From NCBI RefSeq assembly GCF_947507565.1, contig NC_089178.1, forward strand, positions 1,364,001 through 1,428,000: 64,000 nt of DNA. Direction: 5' to 3'. The notes beneath the pieces were generated by a model. That model was not told the DNA's origin, did no database searches, and saw nothing but the letters and a program-made list of their open reading frames with translations. The DNA is from Oscarella lobularis. Lineage: Eukaryota; Porifera; Homoscleromorpha; Homosclerophorida; Oscarellidae. Within the stretch, counting starts at the first letter, position 1; each line of letters starts with the position of its first letter. Positions 10,922-22,810 of this stretch are shown piece after piece. A program made the position numbers and the translations under genes.

Positions 10922-12442
10922 GTGGACAGTAGCCCTTTGCACTTACCCGGACGGCGAGTTGGAGGAATATCTGTTAGATGGAATGCGGTCGAGGTTCTCT
11001 ATTGGGTGTGCAGCCGCCGGCGATTTAAGAAGAGCCTGCAATCGGCGGCGCTGCACGCCTCAGTTGTAGACGAGTACTTGCAGGAGGAGGTGGCGGCTGG
11101 CCGGGTGATCGACCCTCTGCCTCAGGAGGTCGCGCCCGTGTTATGGATTAGCCGTTTTGGGGTGATTCCTAAATCGCAACCGGGGAAATGGTGGTTGATC
11201 GTCGATTTGTCATCTCCGGAAGGCCGAAGCGTCAATGATGCAATTGCAAAAGAGCTATGCTCCACGCAATACACGTCGGCGGCAGAGGCGGTTCGGCGTT
11301 GCGCGCTGCTGGGACGAGGCGCTTCGCTCGTTAAGCTGGATATCAAGAGCGCGTACCGCATCGTCGGAGTGCACCCCGCTGACCGCGCTTTTCTGGGGCT
11401 GAAGTGGCGCGGAGAATTTTACGTGGACACGGTGCTACCGTTTGGACTGCGGTCGGCTCCGGTGATTTTCTCCGCGTTGGCGGACACACCGTACCGACGA
11501 GGCATCACGTCGGGCGTCCACTACCTAGACGACTTCTTGTTTTTCGGCCGACCGGGAACGAGCGACGGGCTGCGTAACAAGGAGGTAGCGCTGCAAGTAT
11601 TCGCGGAGCTGGGTGTTCCGGTAGCGGCGGAGAAGCTCGAGGGACCCGTGCCGGTATCAGCTGACCTTTTTGGGCATTGAGCTTGACACCGAGAGGCAAG
11701 AGCTGCGACTACCGGCAACCAAACTTCGGAAGACGCAGCGGGAGATAGCGCGGTGGCTGTCTCGGTCGTCGTGTGTGGTTCCGGGAGCTGGAGTCGCTTA
11801 TAGGGCTTTTGAAACACGCGGCGACGGTTGTTCCGGCTGGACGCGCTTTCTTACGACGGCTTATTGCCCTGGTGGCCTCGCGGCGGAATCACAACTCGAT
11901 CGACGGTCCGCCTCAACCAAGCGGCGAGGGCGGATTTGGCGTGGTGGGCGACGTTTTTGCCAGCGTGGAACGGACGCGGCTTCTTCGCCTCGTTGGGAGA
12001 CGCGTGTACGGAGACGTTCTGGACAGACGCGTCGGATTTGTGGGGATGTGGTGCGGTATGGGAACGCCGGTGGTGTCCGCTCCACTGGTCGACCGCCTGG
12101 CAGCCGCGCCCAATCGCGGAAAAAGAGCTCCTACCGGTGGTGCCAGCGGTAGCGTTGTAGGGAGAGAAGTGGTCGGGCGCAAGGGTTTTGCTGCGCTCGG
12201 ATAATCAGGTGGTGGTGGCGGCGGTGCAGTTGGGCTCAAGCCGGGATGAATCAATAATGCCGCTGCTTCGCACACTGCATTTTCTTCTGGCTCATTTTAG
12301 CGTCGCTCTGCGAGCGCGCCACGTTCCGGGGGTCGAGAATGGAATTGCCGACGCTATATCGCGAGATCGCCCCAGCGAACTAATGGAATCCGTTTCTTTG
12401 CAGCTGCAACCGGCGCCGGATCCGCTCCCGCAACCCCTTTGA
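10922..12442 (+). pseudogene. DIRS-type element B, reverse transcriptase and RNase H
   Basis: An open frame from 10922 to 11680 holds the RT fingers and palm: FGVIPKSQPGKWWLIVDLSS, KLDIKSAYRI, PFGLRSAP and the catalytic YLDD box at 11522-11533. A frameshift near 11,660 moves the connection region (ELDTERQELRLP) to another frame. RNase H follows with the expected acidic residues in FWTDASD (about 12,015), EKELLPV (about 12,120), RSDNQVVVAAV (about 12,190) and ADAISR (about 12,350). RT-RNase H followed by a tyrosine recombinase, with no integrase, defines DIRS-like elements. At least two frameshifts make it non-functional as it stands. Confidence 0.85.
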
Positions 12443-12482
12443 AACTGCTGGAGTCACCGCACCTCAGTTAGATTGACCCGGA

Positions 12483-12960
12483 GTGGAGGCGGCTCTTTCG
12501 TTCTATCTTTCCAACGGCGTCGCACCCAGCACCCTTCGGGTCTATCGGAGTGGACAGCGACGCTTTGAACGGTTCTGCTCCAGGGCGGGTGTGACGCCGT
12601 CGCATGTGTCGGAACAGTTGTTTTGCTTGTTCGTGGCCGACGTGGCCAAGTCTGGTTTGCAGTACTCAACGATTAAAACGTACCTAGGTGGCAGCGGTGA
12701 GACATTTCGCGATAGCGAACGGGGGAAGGGACCCCTTTGCCGGATCTCTACCAACGTTGGGCAAGGCCATGCTAGGCATCAAGCGTGTCCAAGGTCGGCC
12801 GGCACCGGACTCTCAACTGCCTGTGACGCCGGCCATGTGAAGTCTAACGCACACCGTTAGACGCGGTTGATCTTCGTGACGGGCGGGAAAGGTGGCGCGC
12901 GATCCGGGTAGAGAGGGCATTGGGGCACTAGCTGGCACGCGAGATAGGTGCTTTTTCTTT
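12483..12960 (+). pseudogene. DIRS-type element B, tyrosine recombinase N-terminal part (truncated)
   Basis: The first ~80 residues (STLRVYRSGQRRFERFC, LFVADVAKSGLQYSTIKTYL) match the SAM-like core-binding domain of DIRS/Ngaro tyrosine recombinases. It then breaks into several frames (PAPDSQLPVTP, a VDLRDGRER-type block) and ends before the catalytic Arg-His-Arg-Tyr part, which is missing. Element C's ORF1 begins just downstream. Confidence 0.7.
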
Positions 12961-14112
12961 GGCGTTCACTTTATGCTTCCGTCTATGAGAACTCGAAGTC
13001 AGTCGCGCGACGACCCCCTTTCGTCGCCCCTGGGACTATTCGCCAGCCGGCGCTCGGAGCCAAGCCTCCCATCGCGATCGGCGGTGCCGCCGAGTACACC
13101 TTCCGCCACCGGATCGTCGGCCGCCCCCTCCGCTTCTTTGGCGGCGCCGATCGCTCAAACAGCCCCAGCAAACCCGTCGCCGCAGGCGTCAGGGTCGGCG
13201 CTTCCACGGACATCGGACGTTTAGATTCAGACGGCGGACGGACAGCGTCTCGCGCTACGATCATTTGTCCAGTCAGTCGTATCGGAAGTCGTTCCGGATC
13301 GCGCAGGTAGGCTCTCTTCAATCCCTTTCCGGGTAAAGGCGCTCCCAATCGCGGAGGAGGGCGTTCCGTGGCGAGCGGACTTTGGCGTTGGCGTTCGGCC
13401 AAGGCGGGAATATTTGGCGCGCAATTCCTAAAGCTGATATTGGCGGGAGGCGGGACTTAGCCTGTTTTTCTTTGTAGCGGGCGGCGGCAGAGGCGCGCTG
13501 GGCAGTCTGCCGCCAGCCAGCGTTCTCTCTGGTCTTGGGCGCGCGCAGGGAGCGGCGAGCGCGCGGTCGGCGCCTCTTCCGTCGTTCTCCCTCGGCGGTT
13601 CAGTGGCGCCCACTCGAACGGTGAATGAAGTGCAGGCGCCAAGAGTGGCCAGCGCTACGGCCAGTCCTGCGACGGCGGGTCAACCTCCTCCCCCGGGAGT
13701 GGCATGGCCGCCCGGCGCGAGTGTGGCGGCGCCATTAGCGCAGCCGGCGTTGGTTGCGTCAGCGCCAGTGGCGTTTCTGGAGTGGCTTCCGTCGTTTTGG
13801 TCGGACGGACCGCCTCCAGCAAAGAAAGCTCGCGCCGCCCCGTTCCCATTGGGCGAGGCTTTAACGCCAGTGCCGGGGAGGCTGGTCGACAAGATTCTCG
13901 AGGGAGAGTTTGTCGACTTCTCCGAACTGCTGCCAGATAACGTCGAGCTACGACGACGCGAGGCCGAGCGGGGTATCGTAGCGGGCTGGTTCACTCCCCG
14001 CACGCCGATGCGGCGTTTGACGTCGTTGCTTTCCTGGGTGCAGGCATTCGCCGCGTTCGCGGCGGTGACTTTGTCTTCCCAGCCGCAGCGCTCGACGGAG
14101 CTTATGGCGTAC

Positions 14113-14122
14113 CTGCGCCTGC
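14113..14122. repeat. Left 10-bp target-site duplication of the foldback element
   Basis: CTGCGCCTGC; identical to 15013-15022. Confidence 0.9.
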
Positions 14123-15012
14123 TAGCCTCGTACCCAGGCCCCTCCCACCAGAGAGAGGGCTTGGTATACACTGCTTGCGCATGCGCCAGTTTTTCACGCA
14201 AACGCGTGAAAACGAAACGAAAGGCGCTTGAGTCTATTTAGCGATTGCATTACACATTTCTAACGTTCTTGTTTCTATCGCGCTTTCTCCGATCTCGAAA
14301 TTCGTCGTATTCTCGAAAATAGCTTCGATCTCTTGCCGGCGCTTTTTCTAGCTCAACACAAAACGAATTACCTAACTCTCGCTGCCAAACAATAGTGACA
14401 CACATCCTAAACAAACCGCTCTTTCGAACGACAACAAATGTTTGCGTTTTCGACATAAACGATGCCGTTTTCTCCAGGCAAGGCAACACGCGTAGCGCGC
14501 TTTTGTGTCGCCTGCGGCTAGGAAAGGATATTCTACCCAGAAAGCTTCCTCCACGGTCCTATTTGATGAACGCTCAAGAAAAAGTTTTCCAGGACAGCGG
14601 AAGAAGCTTTCCGCCTTGTGAACGCAAGAACAAAAGCGCGCTACGCGCGTTGCCTTGCCTGGAGAAACGGCATCGTTTATGTCGAAAACGCAAACATTTG
14701 TTGTCGTTCGAAAGAGCGGTTTGTTTAGGATGTGTGTCACTATTGTTTGGCAGCGAGAGTTAGGTAATTCGTTTCGTATTGAGCTAGAAAAAGCGCCGGC
14801 AAGAGATCGAAGCTATTTTCGCGAATACGACGAATTTCGAGATCGGAGAAAGCGCGATAGAAACAAAAACGTTAGAAATGTGTAATGCAATTGCTAAATA
14901 GACTCAAGCGCCTTTCGTTTCGTTTTCACGCGTTTGCGTGAAAAACTGGCGCATGCGCAAGCAGTGTATACCAGGCCCTCTCTCTGGTGGGAGGGGCCTG
15001 GGTACGAGGCTA
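14123..15012. mobile_element. Foldback (long inverted repeat) DNA transposon, Mutator-like by target duplication
   Basis: An 890-bp insertion made of two nearly identical arms of about 390 bp in opposite orientation around a ~100-bp unique centre. The ends read TAGCCTCGTACCCAGG... and its reverse complement. It is flanked by perfect 10-bp direct repeats CTGCGCCTGC (14113-14122 and 15013-15022), a target-site duplication. Nine-to-eleven-bp duplications with long inverted repeats are typical of Mutator-like elements. It has no transposase, so an autonomous partner elsewhere must move it. Arms match closely, with few mismatches, suggesting a young copy. Each arm carries a GCGCATGCGC palindrome near its outer end. 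Confidence 0.9.
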
Positions 15013-15022
15013 CTGCGCCTGC
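15013..15022. repeat. Right 10-bp target-site duplication of the foldback element
   Basis: CTGCGCCTGC; identical to 14113-14122. Confidence 0.9.
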
Positions 15023-15714
15023 TCGTTGGCGAAGCTCAACGACGGGGGGTTTGGGCTGGTTAGAATACGACCGGCAGTTCCGTGCTCAAGCGGCAGCGAA
15101 CCCGGCGAAGGCGTGGTCGAAGTTGGACCTTTCCCTATTCTCCAATTCCTTCTTGGCTGAAAAGTACAGGCCGGCGAGGGCTCCGCCTTCGTGCGAATAT
15201 TGCCTCGAGGCAGACCACGCCACGGAGGACTGCGCGCTCGCGCCGACGTCTGAGGTGGTCTACCGCAAGTCAAAAGAGAAAGGGACTAAGCAGCGCAAGC
15301 AACAGTATTGCAAGCTGTTCAATTTTGGGAAAGACGGTTGCTCCTACGGGGCCGGTTGCGTCTTCATGCATTGTTGCAGCAAATGCGGCATGGAGGGGCA
15401 CAAGGCAAGCGCGTGCAAGTCCGCGGCGCCAGCACGAGCGCAGTAGGCGGGCCCGACCAAGTGGCGTTTCTTTTTTTTTCTTTCGTTCGGTGCGTTCTCG
15501 TCTCCTTTGGGGCGTGGTGTGAACAAGCGGTTTGTGGGTGGGTGTGGTTTGTTTTCTTCTGGTGGCATGGGGCGCGTGGCGATTGCTTTGTTTTGCTTTC
15601 GTTTGAGGGTTGCATACGCGCGGGGGCATGGTTGCTAATTAAAGGCTAATTACTGGATGTTCTGGCGTAGATGCGTGCGGCCTAGCCGGTGGTGCTCACG
15701 TTCTCCTGCCTCGC

Positions 15715-17251
15715 TTGCGGGAACTGGAGGCGGCTGGCGCGGCGCGGATGACGCTCCCAACGGAGTGGGCAGCTCCAGCGATAAGAGTGGAGGCGTGGCA
15801 GGCAGCGTTGTCGGTCTATCCGGATAGAGACTTTGCCAATCTGCTGGTGGAGGGCCTGGCAAACGGCTTCCGCATTGGCTATGACGACGGCTGCACCACG
15901 CGTTCGAGGTCGAGGCGTAATATGCGCTCGGCAGCGGAACACCCGGATGTGGTTCGGCGCTATATCGCAGACGAAGTGGCGACGGGCACTCTGAGAGGAC
16001 CCCTTCAAAATCAGGCGGGGGTCCATGTCAGTCCGTTCGGCGTCATTCCGAACTCGGGCCCGCCGGGACGGCGGCGGCTTATTGTAGACTTATCGTCTCC
16101 GCGAGGCGGTAGCGTCAACGACGGGATCTCCCCGAGGCGTGCTTGGTGTCGTACGTGAGCGTGGATGAAGCGTGCGCATCTGTTGGCGGATGGGAAAGGA
16201 GGTGTCCCTTGTTAAGCTCGATATTCAAAGCGCGTATCGGATCGTTCCGGTACACCCGGCCGACCGGCACCTTCTAGGCGTGGCTTGGCAGGGGAACGTG
16301 TTTGTGGACACGGCGCTTCCGTTTGGGCTCCGGTCAGCACTGATCATTTTCTCGGCGGTCGCCGACGCACTGCTGTGGATACTACTCCAGCGTGGCGTGC
16401 AGGAGGGCGTGCACTATTTGAATGATTTTTTGTTCTTTGGAACCCCCAACACTGCGGTGGGTCGGTCCAACAGAGAGATTGCGCTCCGCACGTGCGAGGA
16501 GTTGGGAGTGCCCGTGGCCCTGTACAAACTGGAGGGCCCGGCGACGTGTGTCTCTTTCCCGGGCCTGGAGCTGGACATGCGAGCGCAGGAGCTTCGCCTG
16601 CCGCGGGACAAGCTCCTTCGGGTGCAGGGGCTTGTGCGGCAGTGGCGAGCGCGCAAAAAGGCGACTAAGAGAGAGTTGTTGTCGCTGGTGGGTCTCCTGC
16701 ATCACGCGGCGAAAGCCATCCCAGCGGGGCGGTCATTTGTGCGGCGGCTCATCGATCTGTCGATGCGGCGCCCCGAGATGCACCACGTTCTGCGTCTGAG
16801 CGCGGAAGCAAGAGCGGACCTGTTGTGGTGGAGCCTGTTTCTCGAGCATTGCAATGAACTGCAGCGAATTCTTTGCGTCTATCGCGGCCGAGCCAACGTT
16901 TTGGGTGCAATCCGATGCTTCGGGGTCGTGGGGGTGCGGCGGTGACCGGCTCGCGGTGGTTTAACGCGCCTTGGTCTTCCGGTGGTGGCGGCGGCGGCGG
17001 TCTGGGGACGTGAGTGGTCGGGCTCGGTCGTACTTTTGGAATCAGATAATTCCACGGTCGTGGCGGCAGTCAACTCGGGGACATCCCGCGACGCCACCCT
17101 GATGCCGCTGTTGCGCTCACTGCAGTTTATAAAGGCGGCGCTCTCTTTCTCTCTGCGCGCTCGGCACTTGCCCGGAAAGCTCAATCGCGTCGCGGACGCG
17201 CTGTCTCGGGGCACTCGGTATCGGAGATTAAGAGATTCTGTCCGCAGATAG
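15715..17251 (+). pseudogene. DIRS-type element C, reverse transcriptase and RNase H
   Basis: Two main frames: 15715-16158 (FGVIPNSGPPGRRRLIVDLS) and 16172-16945 (KLDIQSAYRI, PFGLRSALI, then ELDMRAQELRLPRDKL). The catalytic box reads YLND at 16415-16426: the first catalytic Asp of YxDD is Asn, which should abolish polymerase activity even apart from the frameshift near 16,160. RNase H remnants follow at 16982-17251 (ESDNSTVVAAV, LPGKLNRVADALSR). The order matches element B. Confidence 0.85.
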
Positions 17252-17406
17252 CCGAGGAGAGCTTCCCTGTGCCGCCAACGCTATGGGAGCTGTTGGAGCC
17301 GCGGCGGATCAACTGGATACGGCAGGACTGGCGATCGCAGTTCGGGAATTTGCTGCGCTTGGCGTGGCAGACTCCACTCGCCGGGCGTACCGCACAGGGG
17401 AGTACT
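17252..17406 (+). pseudogene. DIRS-type element C, start of tyrosine recombinase region (truncated)
   Basis: A short stretch (LWELLEPRRINWIRQDWRSQ) corresponds to the linker and start of the recombinase ORF. It is cut off at about 17,406 by the LTR-retrotransposon remnant and does not resume on its far side in this window. Confidence 0.5.
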
Positions 17407-18304
17407 AGGTAGTTGATAGTAGCGCCAATAAACATTCTTCTTCGCTACCTTACATGGTGACAGGATGGATCACTCGCGCGACTCCCGTCCGCTCGCTTTC
17501 ACTCCGCGACCGCCCGCGTCGTCTCTGTCTCGCTCATCTCTACTTTCTACACCGTTGCGCTCAAGCAACGACTCTCACCTGCCGTCGTCGACATCGTCTG
17601 CCTCGCCGTCTCTTGGTCTCGCCGTGACTTCGCCGCACGTCTTTGTTCAGCCAACGAACGTCCCTCCGCCGGCTCCGTTCAAAGTGCGTGGCCCCGATAC
17701 TCTCGCAGACGCCTGGCAGATATGGCGTCAAGCGTGGGACGCGTACTCGATTATTATGCGCCTGTCGGAGCAATCGTCCGAGTATCGGGTCGCCATGCTC
17801 CTGAGCGTCATCGGTCCGTTCGGCGTACGAATGTTCAACGGTTTACCATTCGAGTCGGACGCCGCCAAGCAATCGATCGATCGTGTGCTGGCCCTCTTCG
17901 CGGCAAAATGCGTTGGCGAAACCAACGTTATATACGTATGAACGATATCTCTTTTTGGATCGTCGCCAGGGAGCTTCGGAAGATTTTGAGGAGTATCTTA
18001 CGGATCTAAAGGCCATTGTGCGCCGCTGCGATTATGGCAGATGCGCTACTTCGCGATCGCATCGTTCACGGCATTGTGTGCGAACCCGTGCGAAAGCGGC
18101 TGCTATCAAAGAAAGATCTCACGCTCGAGAAGTGTGTCGCACTCTGCCGTGCCGACGCGAAGACCACAAGCCAAGCGCGGACGATGCGCCGTGTTTCGCC
18201 TCAAAAGCAGACAGTCGATGAGCTTCACGTCGTGCGCTCGTCGTTTCGCGGCACCGCGACGCGCGAGACACCTGGTGGGAAACATTCTTCTTCGCTACCT
18301 TACA
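17407..18304 (+). mobile_element. Gypsy-like LTR retrotransposon remnant with gag
   Basis: The 22-bp tract ACATTCTTCTTCGCTACCTTAC occurs at both ends (17432-17453 and 18282-18303), as expected for the ends of two LTRs. The left copy is followed by TGGTGACAGG, a primer-binding-site-like start. Gag begins at ATG 17465 (FKVRGPDTLADAWQIWRQAW, FNGLPFESDA), then shifts frame near 17,940 (YLFLDRRQGASEDFEEYL) and near 18,030 (ALLRDRIVHGIV, RKRLLSKKDLTLEK). Protease, RT and integrase are missing, so only gag and LTR ends survive. Confidence 0.75.
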
Positions 18305-18448
18305 GACACTACAGTACACGAATAACGGAAGAGCTCGCACGGTCAGAGTTGGGCACAGAAATAGAAAACGCAATAATGGTATTTCAAGCTATTTAGGTCT
18401 TACTGTACATGCGAGCTCTTCCGTTATCCGTGTACTGTATAGTGTCCT
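18305..18448. mobile_element. Short inverted-repeat element (MITE-like)
   Basis: About 30-bp imperfect inverted ends: CAGTACACGAATAACGGAAG at the left and its near reverse complement at the right (differing at one base and a TA insertion), flanking about 70 bp with no coding capacity. It directly abuts the LTR remnant. Confidence 0.7.
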
Positions 18449-19400
18449 TCGATGCTGAGCATAAATGCGCGAGAGTCGCGGCCAAAGGCGGCGAACTGGT
18501 GGCGTCAGGCGCGGAGAACGCGAACGCGCGAAAATGGAATTTAGGGCCTGTTTTCCTCAATTATCGCGCCAAATCAGATGGGTGGAGGATAGTAAACATC
18601 GTCTGAAACTTACGTACGATTTCGGCTATTATTCGCAGAATTAGAAGGCCTTGCTTTCTTACTTCGGTCGGCTCTCCGTCGTTCTTGCCGATTATCTGCT
18701 AATCCACAACATGAATCAAAAATTCGTGGGTACTCAAATGAAAGTTGTTGCTTTTTCTTCACGATTAGGCGATAACGACATCCTACCAAGGCCTCTGGAC
18801 CTTACCTTAGCCGAAAACATATCGAAGAACACGCCTTTTAATTCTGATTGGCTAATTCCGATTGTGACGGCGAGCATGCGCATCGAAAGCTTCGTTCGCT
18901 TCACGTCATTGCCTAATGCCTACTATTACCTCACTAGCGCCGAGCATGCTCAGTGAAAGTTTGTCCTGCTGGCCTGCTGTGCCATTCTGCCATTCTGTTA
19001 GTGCCCACCTGGGCCCGGCAGGGCAGCAGAGCGGACAAACACTGTGCATGTGCGAAAATTCCTATATACTTTGTATGCAAATTAGACCTAGCTACATTAA
19101 AAAGGGCGGGCCAAGAAAAAAAAGCCTGGGCCAAGCGAGGGACTAGCACCATTTCAAAGAGAAGGCATTTTTGATCAATTTTGATCTCGACGGGAAAAAA
19201 AAATATCCCTACGGGTTTTGAGAAAATCGGACTTGAAGATGGGCGAGATTCCCAGCTGATTTCACATGTAGCTTTTGGACCTCCCGCCCCCCCTATACAC
19301 CGACTGAGAGAAATTGCAACGATTTAGAGACACTTTCGCGCGGTTTTAGAGACACTTTCGCGCGTTTTTCGCGTTCACGCTGTCCGATCCGGCTGATTCG
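18449..19400. other. Non-coding stretch with a small inverted-repeat element
   Basis: No gene was recognised. Near 18,950-19,065 there are facing blocks (GTTTGTCC...GGCCTGC and GGCAGGGC...GGACAAAC) related to a second copy near 23,140-23,190, so this is a small dispersed repeat family whose edges carry GCATGCGCAGT-like motifs. Confidence 0.5.
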
Positions 19401-19474
19401 ATCGTCTCGTGGCGATCGATCGTCTCTCGTGGCTATATCTACCTTTTCCTGCGCGATTTGACCGAGCCGAGGCG

Positions 19475-22400
19475 ATGAGCGACCTCTTACCGTGCTATTT
19501 GAGCGTCGCGCACGAGAAGGAAACTCGCCTAGCTGCCGAACCTAGCTGCTTTGGAGATGCATCGCTTTTTACGGGTCGAGACGCGAGAGAAAGAGGATTT
19601 CGCGATAGCGTGCGGCTTTGCGTTGCTCACTCTCGATTGAGATGCGCCGAATTTCAACGCTGTGCTTTTATATTTGATTCAGAAAGCTGCGCAAAGTCTC
19701 TTCGACCTTGTCCTGACCGGCTATTTAGCGTGCTCGATGACCTATCGAATAGCGTCGCCGCCCACGTGTGCCGATATCATCGATCGATTATGGACGAGTG
19801 GAATGAAGTTGTCGAGCATCCGCTGTACCGTCCACCGCCTAAGCGCCCTGTTGTTGCTGAAATTCGACCGACTTTGCAGGTAGTCTATTAGCTATATTAT
19901 ACTAATAATATAGGATTGACTGCTACTAATCCCGTTTAGGCGAGAGCGGCTGCTACCGCAAGTCTCGTAGATACGGAGCTTGACTCAGTTAAAGAAGAAC
20001 TAAAAATCGCCCGCGAACAACTACAGGCAGCGTCACGTCGGATAGCAGAGCTCGAGCATCGATCTTATTCTGGTGACCGATTTGCAATTATCTAATTAGC
20101 TATGACGTAGACTTCAATTCTGTTCAGAATTTCCAGCGCTTCTGAGAAAATTTCAAGACGCTCTTTACACTCATCACGTTGTTCTTGACAAAGATAAACT
20201 ATATGATCCCGCCGCCATGAGAGCGTTTTGCGAAGAACACGCACCTGGCCTCTATGAAATCATGGAAAAATGTCTAACGAGCAATTACTCAAGTTCTCTC
20301 GAGCACGACGAAAGGAATCCGTTGCGGAACTCCAGAATTGTTTCAGAATTGTATCGCCTAGCGTACCTACGAAACCAGGTATGACTTCCAAAATTTTATT
20401 TGTACAGTAACTTAGCGTTATACATAATACCCAAATAGAAAATAACTGCTTTTGTAAGCGACGTCGGGCTGCATTTGTCTCTCTCGGGATGCTCGGAGGC
20501 TGCCTTGGAGTGTGGGCGTGTCATGGGAATATGCGGCCACCCAAAGACTATTCGCCGGTTAAGAGAGGAGCTCGCAGGAGACAACGCTAAGCACGTCAAT
20601 TCGTACATCCAGAAGGCCAGAAGCCAACATAATTTGGTCTTGCTAATTGCGGACGATTTCCACGTGGTGCACACGATTCAGCGACCGACATCCGCTGAAA
20701 CGTCGAAAGCTATCCACATGGCAACCTGTCTCATCGATGTCCATGAAACTATACCGTGCCTTCCAAAGCCGAGTTCGCCTCATTACTGGCCTTCAGATCT
20801 GCAGAGCAAGGGAATTATCAACATCGGAAGAGTCTTGGATCATTTCTCCCAGTTTTTACAACATTACTGTCACCAAACGTGGCTGAACTTCCTTCCTTCC
20901 GATTTTCGTTGTCTTAACATCGATCACATTCAAACATCCCTCATTAATCTAAGGTGCGCAAAAAAAGTGAGTGTAAAACTAACGTGATGGTGCTCCTATA
21001 TACCGCAAGGTGCTACACGTCTCCGACTCAGAGAGACCTCGACATGCTAAAAAGCTCTCGGCTGATAAGTGAGACGCATCAAAGCCTAAAATCTCTTCGA
21101 GATTACAAAACCGTTTTGGACAACGCTCTCCGTATTCAACCAGCTCTAAAACAGTAAAACATTAAATAGCTTATTTACCAAATTATAAGTTTCAGCCGGC
21201 AGATACCTAAATGAAAATGTCGTCGCCTCACTAGGGGATTATCCAACGTTTCACTTTCAAAAGAAAATCATTGCAAAGGTAATAATTCTAGACTTTTTGA
21301 ATTACTTCTTTTATTGCACCTGAAGCTAACTGAGTGTCTTTCAGTATGTAGAAGATCCTGTCCTTGACTCCTTGCTTCCGCTTCTTGGGCCTTTTCATAT
21401 ATATCTCAACGCTCTTGAAAACATCTTTGCACTGTACCATCCTATTTTTGAAAGTACGATTATAAATAAATTAGAGCTACAACCAACACTGACATTTACT
21501 GCTCTTTCCAACAGAACTTTTCAAAGACCTTTTCGGGAAAAAAAAGTTTTGCCCAAAAAACCACACCATGAGAGAATGTCCACTTTGCTTTCAGCCGTAA
21601 TTGGAGGCTGGCAGCTCATTCGAGAGAGAGTTTTGGCGAAGTTTGATCTGTGCAAAGATTACGAATATTTAGCTCTCCGGTTCTTTCTGGACGACCTAGC
21701 ACCTCTCATTTTCTTCTTTTACTCGGCAATCCACCGAGGCAGCTTGTTCGATCTGTGGCAACCAGCAATGATTCGTCTCGCCATAATGTTCATAATACAG
21801 CAGCGCCACAACTATAATAAAGCTATTCTTGCTACCATAAGCGACTGCCTTCACTACGAAACTGTAATACCTGAATGGAAATCTACCTTTTCTTCGTATC
21901 TCAATGTGTTCACCGAAAAAAGGTGGAAGTTTTTCACTCCCTGTTGAGGGCCCAATGCCCCTCATGGTCATGGCCTGAGCAGGTAACACAATTTGCCGAA
22001 GTAATCAGTGCAAAAAAATTTGACTCCGCCTTTGCATCTAATTTTGTAATACCTACCGTCAAAGGAAAGAGCCGTCAGAATTTAAGCTACTTAGCAGCGC
22101 GGACGGCCGAATATTTCACTAAACGACTTAAAAGTATTTCCGAAAAATCAAGAGGACAGACAAAGGTGAGTGTCGGAAAAGCGAAACGACGGGTAATTGA
22201 TATGCCGACTTTCAACTGCACTCTCGATCAGAGAGCGCTTCCACTTGGCTTTTCAGTCCAGAAGATGCCTGATGAGGATCTTATCTGCGATTTTCAAGGA
22301 TGTGATAAAGTCGGAGGAGAAACTATCGTCCTAACATGCGGACATTCTTTCCATCTAAGCATAAACTCCAATTCCTGCATTTACTGCCAGCCTTTTCTCT

Positions 22401-22672
22401 TAAAAACAATCAAAGATCTGAGTCAAAAATTCAACGCGACACTTCTTACTTCAGAAATGGAAGAAGAAAGAGAAGAGCCTTCAGGCACAAATGAAAACGA
22501 AGACGAAGATACTTTCGAGAGTGGCTTCGACGACGACGATTATTACTCGTCTCACGAATTCGTCGATCACTTGATGATTGAACTCGACGGTATATCTATG
22601 GCAGGAGCTAAGCCAAGGTTCCATTCCGCTAAGCATCGAGGCCAGACTTTTACCCATGATCACGCCTATTAA
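19475..22672 (+). CDS. Multi-exon gene of unrecognised family with C-terminal RING-like zinc cluster
   Basis: Exons inferred from conserved-looking frames and splice sites: 19475-19879, 19940 to about 20068, 20128-20378, 20439 to about 20952, about 21003-21154, about 21204-21277, and a long last exon from about 21344 to 22672. The product would be about 900 aa. Order: an N-terminal Cys-rich segment, a ~45-aa coiled coil, a central segment containing LLIADDFHVVHTIQRPT and KAIHMATCLIDVHE, a helical region, then a cluster with RING-like spacing (CDFQGC...LTCGHSFH...CIYC) and an acidic tail. One base appears lost in an A-run near 21,918, splitting the last exon into two frames; this could be mutation or sequencing error. 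I do not recognise the family. It could be a domesticated transposase or the core of an undescribed mobile element. Confidence 0.6.
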
Positions 22673-22810
22673 TAGAAGGAAAACAGACCAGGAAATTAGT
22701 CTTCAGATTATTACCTACCTGTGATCATATTATTTAGACAACTGAACGTTGGGATTGAGTCTAGAAACATTACAAAAAGCTAACATAAAAAAATTGTATA
22801 TCGCTCTTAT

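Larger units (their letters stand above)
12985..15446 (+). pseudogene. DIRS-type element C, gag-like ORF1 interrupted by a foldback insertion
   Basis: Begins at about 12985 with a Ser/Pro/Ala-rich N-terminus (MRTRSQSRDD), continues in a better-preserved frame 13603-14122 (VDFSELLPDNVELRRREAE, LLSWVQAFAAFAA, STELMAYLRLL), is interrupted at 14123-15012 by a foldback element, and resumes at 15013 (GWLEYDRQFRAQAAANPAKAW). It ends with two zinc modules (CEYCLEADHATEDC; CSKCGMEGHKASAC) and a stop at 15444-15446. Both flanks belong to the same conserved block, so the insertion is recent compared with the retrotransposon. Confidence 0.8.

Noticed and set aside
14372-14763. Two matching ORFs (MTHILNKPLF...) on opposite strands
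   Set aside because: They are the same sequence read from the two arms of the palindromic foldback element; no family resemblance.
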